A stretch of DNA of 64,000 bases from Metaphire vulgaris (taxonomy: Eukaryota > Annelida > Clitellata > Crassiclitellata > Megascolecidae): the NCBI GenBank assembly GCA_018105865.1, contig CM030834.1:18532719-18596718 (forward strand), written 5' to 3'. The translations under genes and the position numbers were made by a program. This document shows positions 52,537-63,800 of this stretch, one piece after another; the first letter of the stretch is position 1, and each line of letters begins with the position of its first letter. The notes below the pieces were generated by a model. That model saw nothing but the letters and a program-made list of their open reading frames with translations, was not told where the DNA came from and searched no databases.

Positions 52537-55500
52537 TGTCAGAATGTTTCTTGAATTTTGATGGTAATGTTGATATAAATTCTCTCAGTGTTGTAGTTCT
52601 TGTGATGTTCGTGTGCTTCTTTGTATTTAGCGGTTCAGCTTGCAGTACCTCGGCAGGATTGGAGTCAATGGGACTGGCGGACGTTCGACTTCTTGTGAAA
52701 CTTATGTGCTTGGTTGCAGCTGGTAGAGTTTCAACGGATTCTAAACATCTTGGCCAATTTATGCCAGTTGTTCCGCTTTCGGATTCACCATCTGGTCAGT
52801 TGTGCACGGCTCTTCATTTCATTGTCATGCATTGTAGTAATAGTAATGTTGGTTGTGATGCCTTGTAAATACATATATGACCTGCTCTTTGCTAATGCCA
52901 TAACTTTTGATATTTTTGCTTTTCTAAGTCTGACTTGTGAACTGTGTAGATATATTTCTTCCGTCGTCAGTACCCAGCTGCAATGGACTCAACCTATCTT
53001 ACTTGACAGCAGCCATTGGTGGACTAGCGCAGAACAACGAGAATGCTTCTCGCCTTTTAATTCAGCTCTGTACTCAGGTGACTAACGTGTGTCTAACAGT
53101 GTGTCTAACGTACTTGCTGGTTGGTTGGTTGCTGCTTTGACGAGATTTAACTCTAATTTGATAGTGTGTTTTTATATGCTATTGTTTATCTTTGACAGTC
53201 AAAATTATTTTTGTATAAGCTAGGATACTGAATAATTCATTTAATCATATTTTTATTATTGATTATATGTAATGTTATGAGCAAATCGATGAATTGTGCT
53301 GTTGTCTTTATCATACAGGAACTCATGATTGCTGCTACTGGTCTCAATACTGGTCTTATTGAGGACAGTAGACTCAAGCAACGACCCGGTCACCTAGTTC
53401 GTTTGACCAACACGTCTGACCAAATGGCCTTGACCAGTCCAAGCTTTGCTGTGACCCAGGCTCTTGTCACCTTGTTAGCACAGACCAAAGGACCAAGAAT
53501 CCAGCTGTCGGCATCCTTCAGCAAAAATTTGAAAAGTCAGTGGTAATTGTTATACAGATGCATAATATTTTGAATAAATCAAAATTTAGCGATGTGTGTT
53601 GTGCTCAGAATGCAGTGCAAAAGTAATTGAGCGTAGATTTTGCCTGTTGAATATATGGCTGCAAATTGCTTAACATCCATAGCTTATGTCATTGTAAACA
53701 GAGATTATTTTTGCTATTTTCTGTACATGGATTACATACATGTTCATAAGCAAACACACGTGCACACACAAAATCTTGCTGGTGTTGAGGGACATTCAAA
53801 TGTTGATGTTATTAACCTCTTACCTGGGTGCGTCGTATATATATATGACCACTTTACATTGAGTTACAGTTAAATACCCAGTTAAGGGGTTAATTAGATT
53901 TACATTTAGGTCAGGAGGTGTATTTTTAGCAAAATTTTCTACTGTTGCCTGCCTATCCTGGTGCCAAACCTACCTATGGGTTGCCAAACCTACCTATGAG
54001 TAGGGATGAAAACTCATGAGATCTGGAAAAATACTCTGTTTACTGTTACTATTAATGTTTGCTATCCTATTTACCTGTTCATATGATTTGTTATATTCAT
54101 CTTTACCATTTCATAATGAATCAAAAAATCTGAACTTTTCTTGAATTTATATCCTTACATTTTCGATTTCATGGATGACAGTGAGTTGCAGGAGCATAAA
54201 TTCACGACTGTAATGATTTTCTAGGCCTTGGTGGCTTAGAGTCCAATCAAGTGGGCGAAACACAACATGTTTCCTTGCTGCATCTAGCCGACGCGCTGGC
54301 AGCTTGCACGTTATCTGCCAGGCTACGGTCTGAGCATCGCCAGTGGGCAATCCAGCGACTCATTCAGTTGTTGAGCGCAGTTGGAAACGACGGCGTACTG
54401 GAGACGGAATGCCTGGCAGACCTTACGGGCGATATGCCCGCGTGTCCCGTGACTAAACTTGAAGGCCATCAGAATCGTGTCACCGAATGCTTCTACAACA
54501 GCAAGAAGAGTCTTTTGGCATCTAGGTAATTAATTGTCTGTATTTTGACCAATCAGCAGGACTGGTGCTGTAGCAGATATCTATGCTTTGATCACTGTGC
54601 AAATAAACCAGAGCATTTAAAGACAAGAATTGGGTTGTTGTTGTTGTTCATCTTGTGATCCTTGTATTATTCTGTCATTTAGCTGGCTGGAATTGTGTAG
54701 ACTTTTCAGTTGTACTATATTCTGTTATAGATTGCCTGCTTAAGTTATGTCCTCATATGAGAACACAAACATATTGTTCATAAAACTAACTATTTGTGTT
54801 ACCACTCCATAATGCGTTGCTCTACCATGGGTGATCGCACATTTCCCGTGGCGGCAGCACAGGTCTGGAATGGTCTACCACTGGCCATTCAACTCTCACC
54901 ATCACTAGATACTTTTAAGAAGCGCTTAAAAACTTAACAATTTCGAACTACCAGTAGTTATGATTCTGTTTTGACACTGTAATGTGTTTACATAGTCCTT
55001 CCAGATTAGTCAACACAATAATCTTAACTATAATAATAATAATAATAATAATAAAAATAATAATAAGTGTCTGTAAACTTGTCCATTATATCTCCAGATA
55101 ACTTTATATTGCTGTCCATTGTGCAGTGGACAAGATGGAACCGTACGCAATCTGGACGGTTGGTAGCCGTTCGCACACGTTTCTTCAGCAGACCTGTGTA
55201 TTTAACAAAGGCGATGAGCAGTCTAACATGGATCTGGAGGACCAGCTGCTCTCTCACTGTTGTTGGAATTACACTGGCAAGTTGATTGCTGGTGCAGTGG
55301 ATAATATGGTGAACATTTGGACTGTGTCAGGTAATTTAACCGCTGTAGCACGCGACATAATTGCGGGATTCGTGTTTTTGTTATAACTTCGTGCAGTTAT
55401 TGATGATGTAAGATGACATTTCTTTTTTTTAGTTGCTTCTTAAACAGGAATTTATTGTACTTGATCCCGTAAGCAGGAATTTGAATAAATTGCCTATTTG

Positions 55501-57762
55501 TGATTCAAATTCTTGGTATAAATATGTGAGTTACTGCATTGTTTATGTTTAGGCGGCAAAGGCCATCTTGACTTTCATGGGCACTTAGTGACAGCGTTGG
55601 CTTGGCCTTCCAACAAGGGTTTGATGGAGGGATGCTTGGGTCTGACTGTGGACTATCTTCTGATTGGATGTCTTGATGGATCTGTATCAATGATCAGTGC
55701 AATTGATAGCTCAACTTTCACTCGAAAAGCCCTTTTGCACTGCAGCCGCAGTGGAGGTAGGATTCAGCAACGGGCAACAATAAGTTCAACCTATATGAGA
55801 CTTGTGTGTTGCTTATCTGCAGCTTATCTCTTAAGCTTCATTGTGTAGATATTGCACTCAAGGTAAATAATTTGAGTGTTGAAAAATGGACTTTAACGTC
55901 ATTTTGCCTCTCTCCGGGACATAGGCCAAGCGTTTAGTAAAAGCCACCATGCCCAAATGATGCACGTTGATAATTGTGAAAGGTGTTTAGATGATCTGTA
56001 TCATTAGAATAGATGCTTATGTGAAGTACATGGTTGTTAGGAGCACTGCATATATAGAAAATATTTTTGTTTGTTTTTATAAATTTTGTTGATAGGTTGC
56101 AGCAACTTTGAAGAGATTTTTGAGCTACATAATTAAGTTTATGTATTTCGTAACCGATGTACCAGTCTTTCGTCATTCAATTGTCACATTCAGTGTATTG
56201 CTTAATCACAATTGTCTTCCAAGTGTTTGTTTGAAATATGAGGACCTTTGGATCACAGCAGATCTGTGGATCTGCTTCAGTCTCTGCCTACCTCGGGAAG
56301 GAAACGTCACTATAAAAAATCATTTACTTCCAGTGAAATCTCATTTGCGCTTACTTTGCAGTTACTAATACATAATGATATCTATCTAGGTAAATGAAAA
56401 TTATTCATTGAAGGAAACGTGTTAATTTGCAGATCAAACGTTGAGTCTATGTAATTTATTGGCCATTGTTGCAGATTTGTTTTTGATGATCTGTTGTTGG
56501 TCTTGCTGTTTAGCTTCTGTAACAAAAATCGAATGGTATGATGAAGATAAACGATTTGCAGTTGGGTTTTCTGATGGAGTTGTATACCTGTCCATGAAAG
56601 ATGATTATCTGGCTGTCATTTCTCTTAATGCCCATGAGGTGTTGTATTTCTATACATTTATGTATTTTGGCATGCTGCACGTTATTTCTAAGGCATTATA
56701 TCCTGCTTGTTTTCTGATTATGTTGAAATATATGATATTTCCGCAGGTTTGTACTTTTGCAGGTATTGCAATTACCGGTAATTAGTATTTCAGTACTTCT
56801 TTGCATAGAGAATTATTATGAACTTATTTATATAATTGATCAAAATATTGCTGGTGTTCAGATGATGGAAAATCGGCCGTTACACTCATGTGTGAAAATC
56901 AGCCATTGCCATTCTTATGCGAAATCACCCTGACTTTTATACCAGCAGATAATTTCAATAGCTGATTTGTTAATTTATGATATGGAGATGAGAAAGTCAT
57001 TTGTTGGTAGGAGAGTTCAAGGGAATTATACCAATTGAACCACATTTGTGGCTTGCTTTGTCTAGAATTGAATTCTCGTTTGACTCATTTTTTAAAAAGA
57101 GGTTAAGAGTTCTTTAGGTGTGGTGATAATAATAATTGGCATTTTTCTGTATTTATTTAAATGATTGCATTTTGCTGTATATTATTTATTTTTGCCACCT
57201 AATGAAATTTGCATTATAGGATAATTTAATAATAATAATAATTTAATAATATATAGGATATTTTAGGTTTTCAATGGTTAGGGACAAAATTTCAAAGTTC
57301 TAATTGATTTTCAGCACAGTTTGGTTCACATGAGCTGGGACTCTTTGGGCCTTATGCTGGCCACTTGTGCTAATGAAGTGGACCTGAAGCTGTGGGTGTC
57401 TGGTGATGACCAGTGGTACTGTAGTCATAGCCTTGCTCATCAGAGTCCTGTGGTTGTCTTTGAATGGTGTGCCATGGCTGGCAAAGGAGACAATCCTGTG
57501 CTTATGTTGGCCAGGTGAGTTGTTGGATTTAACTTAGAAGCCTGTGATTTTTCAACTGTAAGTTTTCAGAGGCAGTGTTTGATGGGTACAGTGGTATTTC
57601 TGTACTAATACTCTTGTCTTCTGATTTCCTATGGATTATTATGACCATGTGTTCAGTAGATGATATTTATTAACTGAACTTTTGAAATTGATTGCTGCTC
57701 TCTCTAGCTTGACTGAGCTGTAATGTCCTGCTGTTCATGAGATAAGAAATGGGCTGGGAGGA

Positions 57763-57844
<82 letters not shown>

Positions 57845-60800
57845 CAGCAGAGTTAGGACTCTTTGTTTAGTGTGATGTAGTATTTGTATCGAGCCTCTTT
57901 ATTTTTACCTTCAAGGTGACTCTGTTCACCAGTGAGTATATGGTCATTATATCAACAAAGTAGTGGAAGTGGATCCAGGATCACTCTCATCTTTGCTATA
58001 ATCACTGCCTTCTAGCATTCTTACCACATTGTCTTTGCTAAATCATTTTGTATTCATTATTTCTTAAATCTAAATTTTGTTGAAATCTTCATCTTCTTCA
58101 GCACTACCATAAGCCAGAACTGGAGGCCCATGGGCATGGCCAGCACATGGCCGGGTGTTGCTGTCTACTTACTGGCATAGCACATGACATGTCCACATTT
58201 GTAAAAAGCAGCACAATATATAGCCCAAATAGTATATAACAACACTCACGTGCCACAAAATTGCAGTATTCCCATTGCCAGCAGTGCCTTGCATTGTATG
58301 TTGTCCATGGTATGTATGACGAGTGGTGCTTGTCAACGCGGCGTCTTATGCACAGATAATACATGACTTAAGGGGTTAAACGATATTTTTCAGTGGATGT
58401 GTGGATGGGACGGTCGTTGTTTGGCTGGTTCCACAAGCGTCAACTAGCTGCAATACTCCTACTTTGCTTAATGTCAAGGTGACTTCTTAATTTTCTTGTC
58501 ACTATTTTGAAAGTTTCTTTGAAGCTATTCAACTGCCTGATTATATTTTGTTGACTGTGTTGTTTGCGCTTATATTTTAATCTAATTTTTAACTGAGCAT
58601 TGACTGATGACGACCCATTCATTATAATGATGCTAACTCAAAAGTCTACAAAGGTTTAGTGATTGTTGAAGCCAGATTTGTGCAAATCTTCTATTTTCGA
58701 GCACAGTTTTTTTTTTCAATTTCAGTTGGGTTTATTAGTATCAAAACAAAAATCAATACTGTTACCATACAATATCTAATGAATAGTTTAAAAGCCAAAT
58801 ATAATACCTACATATGTCACTGAGATTTTCAAACATTGGAATAATTTTGACAATTTTCATGGCCTACAGAAAGATACCAGAGGAAAATGATAAATTGAAG
58901 AATAAAGAATTTTTGTCTGCTGGGTAAGGAGAGGCCAGTTTAATGGTATCCATGGGAACATTATCATAGCATCAGCTAGGTTTTGGTTTGAGTTCTTTGC
59001 TTGTGAGCATAATTTTTCAGGAGTAGTAATATAAAGAAAAAGCAAATGAGGATTTGGGCAGCTGAGATATTTACTGAAATCTGTATTGGGAAGAGCTTGG
59101 ATCGAGCTGAATATTGTATAATGATAGGCCAATGTTTGTGACATATTCATTAAATTTTGATGCTATGATATGTAGTTTTGTGGTATCTTGGTGGGTTCTC
59201 ATGGATAATATAATGAAGAATAGCTTAGTAAAATGGTTATAGTTGAGGAAGTTTTTTAAGACTTTCCGAGTAATTTTTATACAGGATCTATATGATCCAT
59301 TTAATCTGTAATGTTGTATGAATTGTGTGTTAAGATTTGGAAATGCCTTTAATTGATTAGGAATTTTTCTGTTAGTTTAAATTGTTAGCATTTCTTTTTG
59401 TCATTTGCTTCATAAATTTAGCAAAATCATCCTGTGGTGTCGCAGCTTCCTGATTCTCCAAAGATTCTTCTGACGCTTCGTGGCCATCTGGCTGCAGTTA
59501 CGTCGCTTGCCTTCAACCCCAGTGCACTTCTCTTAGCTTCGGGGTGCATCAAAGGATTCCTGAATATTTGGTGTCTCCAGGACGGTGCTCTGCTTCAGAC
59601 TGTTATGGGAGTTGGTTCTGTTCAGAGTCTTGCCTGGTTCTCGGACCCTGGACTTGCAGCTGCTTTTGCTCGTTCCAAGGTCAAACCTAACATGTGTTAA
59701 AAAATTCAAACACTAATTGCTTTGGTTAAGACTTTCTTCTGTCAGTTTTGATGTTATTCGCTGTTGCCTTGTTTTCATTATTCTTGACATTTTTTTAAAT
59801 ACTCACACAACTTAAATTTGTGTTCATGTTGGCTAATTCCAGGCACCATAGATATTTTCAAAATTTCCTGCCCAACTAAGAAAGTTATTTTGGATTAATA
59901 GTGGTCATGGTAATGAGACTATTACTGAAATTGCACAGAAAACATTAATTATGTGTTTATTGTAATACTGATGATCAACATTATCATTTCAGGATTTGAT
60001 GTTGATTCACTGTTCTGTGGACTTTTACCATAAGAACAAAGTTCTTGCAACAAGCAGAATGTCACTACGCCAACATGGAATCTCTGGATTAGGCCAGGCT
60101 CCATGTCTTCGTGCTCTTCTAAGTCGATTTGCACTTCTTCTGCAAGAACAGCACTCGTATGAAAAGGTAAATGTAGTCGTGCGAAATCTGAAAGCGTGAT
60201 CTTTTATGTAAATGTTGGCTATCGTTATTTGTGAGCTTTATAAATCGTGCTCTCGCTTTTGATATTTTAATCACATTTTGAAACTGAATTGCATAAAGTT
60301 GGTTTTTCAAGAATAGGTGTGGAGTTATGACAGATTAAGTAGGAAGTAAAAAAGTGCTACTGTCTTTTTTGAAGACAATGGCAGTTACAGTACAGTATCT
60401 ATGATGATCACCATCATTTTGCTCTCTGCCAACTCTTTAGCAGCAATAGCTAGACGCAAAATGTTTCCAAGAAGTTCTATCTTCTGTTAATTGTCTTCTA
60501 CGATTGAAATTCCTTTCATGTCCATATCTTCTCTGATGTCCATCCACTTTTTACTGGGTCTTCCTCTTCCTTTATTTCCATCTATTTGAGTGTAGAGTGC
60601 CTTGCATGGTAGTCTCCTTTCATCCATTCTGTTGATGTGTCCATGCCTGTTGAGTCTTGTCCATGCCAGTTGAGTCTTTTCCTTCCAATTTTGTCATTTC
60701 TTGACACTGAGTTGCTGACTTCACTGGCAGCCCTAGTGCCCAAACAACCAGCGTGGGCCTTGGTAATCCGGGCAATGACCAATCCGGCATACTGATCTTC

Positions 60801-63800
60801 TTTCTTCTTGTTCATGTTTTGTGTCTTCTCGCCTGTTTTCACCGAGTGCTGGCCAGGACTTCTCGGTATATCGAACTGGCTGCAATGATATTGACGAGGC
60901 AATAGATGCAGTGAAATTGAGCTGTTAGAATACATTGCAATCCTCTTTTGAGCATTTTGGTTTAAATCATTTTAGCCTCATGTCATGAACGGTAATCAGC
61001 TGTTGCACAGTACATTTCTGCAATGTCTTTCGCTATGGGCTGTGTCACTCGGTGTTGACAAAATCCTGTACAATGTTGCATCTAGCCCTCATCTCATGGC
61101 TGCTGAAGGTTAGTCATGATTTTCAGGCCTATGGTTTTACTGGCAATGTGTGCAATATGTATATGATTGATCAGAGACCATGTTAGCTTTCAAGATAGGT
61201 TTTGTCTACTTTTCCCAAATGTGTAAGTTTTCCAGTTATGATATAATTTGATTAATGAGTCAATCAGTCAATGGCTTCAATAGTGCAATTTTTAATTATA
61301 ACATATTTAACTTGAAAGTAAACTTATGAAAGTCATCAGTTACAGAAGCATTCAAGAAAGAACAATTTAGTCACGATACAACCAACAGATTATGAAGAAG
61401 CCAGATGCAAATGTCATATTTAAGCATGGCCACCAGACGGACAAATTGACCATGTGTTGTCTTCATTTATTGTTCATCAAGAGTTGACTTGTCAGAAAAA
61501 AATTGTTGTTGTTGTTTCATTTTAGGTCAAGGAAACCCAACAGCACTTGATTGGCAATGGCTTCACAACTTTGGAACAGCCTTGCGATCGGCTGAAGCAC
61601 TGACCAGGCGATTGTCATTTCCTTCTTCATTTCTCTCCAGCGGCAGAGACTGTGAAGGGAATGAAGCGGGAAAATGTCCAAAGGTGACATAAATTAAATA
61701 GATTTTGCCTGAAATGAATGCTTGAATTAATGTTTGGGGGATTGTATCGTATCGAGCGATCTACGTATGATCTCAGTATTAAATTAACTTTGCAGGTGAA
61801 TGACTGCAGTAACGATTATGACAGCAATGGTCAACATTTTGTGCATAGTGTACTAGAAAAAAATGTGGTCGTCTCTGACTTCATACCTCTGCTTCTTATT
61901 GAGAGACATTTGCATGTTTTGATGTAAAATAATTGATATGAGATTAAAGAGACAATTAGTAAACTGTGAATCATGAAAGTCAAGAAAATAACTGGGGGAG
62001 GGGGGAATCTGCAGACATTCATTTAAAGAAAGTGTTGAGTGAAATTTTGATGGTTTTTCACACAGGCTAACATTCAAAATTATGTCGTGAAAATTGCACA
62101 GTATGTTGCACTTTTGACTGTGTGTCACTCGACTAAACTAAATTTCTGAGCATTTCTATTTGTTTCAGGACAATTCTGCCTGGGATCTGAGAATGGATGA
62201 GCAGATAATGGCGTGGGCGATACAGCGCCCTGAAGACTGGCAGTTGGGGGGCAAATGTGAGGCATTTATGTGGGGTGGCTGTCGCATCGGCCAGCTGGGA
62301 GAAGGTGGACGCAATGTCCTGGTTCCAGCTATTGCAACTTCATTTGCTTGTGCTCAACAGGTCAGATATTTAATGTCATACTCATGAGATGCACTCTTGG
62401 AAAAATGTTTGATGTGGCCCTCTAAGCTGTATCCGTACGATGTGCTTAATATTGTAATCATATTAAAAATATTTTTAAAACTACTGTTTCTTTATGGGTT
62501 CCCTAAACAGGCCTAATATTGCTCACAACTACTTGACAGTTAGCAAGGATCGTATGCCATAAAAATATTTAATTCATGCTTAAGTAAAATTTTAAATTTT
62601 GATTCAACATTGATTTAAAAGATATGATCTGCAGCAACTCTGTGTAAAGAGCCATTAATATGTTCAGCTTTGCATTGTTATGGTTTTCTGTGATGTTTAC
62701 TGTGCAAAATTAGAATGAAATAGATACAAGTTTTGACAAGGTGAAGACCCTCTGTACTTAACATAACTTTCAGTAGTTAACATTTCAGTTTTATGGAAAC
62801 ATCTGGCATCTCCAGACTTTATGTGATCATTAAATGCATTTTCTGAGGTTCAGGTCTTTCTGTTTGAACTTATATTTTCTTATTGACTAATTGCTTTTTT
62901 AATTTTTTATTTAGAAAATTGTGATCCAATAATAATTCCAAAAGCACTTGAATTTGTTGGCTAAGGGGCTACCTTACTAGGCCTCTCTGTGGAAGTCAGA
63001 ATCATCAAAATGTTCAAAATGTGAATTGAAGTTTGGCTGTGAGGAAAACCAGCTCTGAACTCTTACTGACTACCACTCCCGATTTATCCGTGAATGTTAA
63101 GTGGATAGTGGCAAAGATTTTGATTTTGAGCTACACACAGAGGAATTGATGACCAATAATGCTCTTTATGTGGTTTGCCATCACTGACCTTTGTTAGCTA
63201 TCGACACTCCTCAAGGCCAGTTAATGTACAGGATTTAGAGTGTTATGCATGTTCCCAGTCTCATGTTGCAATTTTGCTTTTCAGATTATATGTGGCCAGA
63301 ACTGTACATTTGTAATCCAAGCTAATGGAACCGTGTTGGCTTGTGGTGAAGGAAGTTATGGTCGTCTTGGACAAGGAAATTCAGATGATCTTCACTTCTT
63401 AACAGCAATATCCGCTTTGCAGGGTTGTACTATCCCAATTTTGTGTATTTTCATTTGGTTCACTTAGAAGTTTTGATCAACTGATATTGATTCGGAAGCT
63501 GCTGTACTTGAAGGAAGAATGTAGTAATTTATGGAATATGCCAGCAGTGGAGAAAGTAGCATTAATTACCAGAAACCTCTTTGTTTAGCCCTGTTCCTAA
63601 GAGATATAATTCAAACTGCAATAATTATTGTTTAAAGATGACTTACATTTATTTTTGGATTGTTGCGTTGTTTCATACTATTTAGGTTTTGTGGTTACTC
63701 AGTTGGCAACATCGGTTGGTTCTGACGGACATAGTATGGCCCTTACGGAATCTGGTGAGGTGTTTTCTTGGGGAGATGGGGACTACGGAAAATTGGGGCA

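Larger units (their letters stand above)
15758..63284 (+). other. HERC1 introns, unlisted stretches
   Basis: The introns between the listed exons range from about 85 bp (intron 6-like short gaps are absent; most are 250-1,500 bp) up to about 2.3 kb (intron 38). Apart from the repeats listed they are AT-rich and hold no supportable gene on either strand. Tracts near 21895, 25645 and 48465 share a TTTATATAGYRCC-like phrase and may belong to one more dispersed repeat family. Confidence 0.5.
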
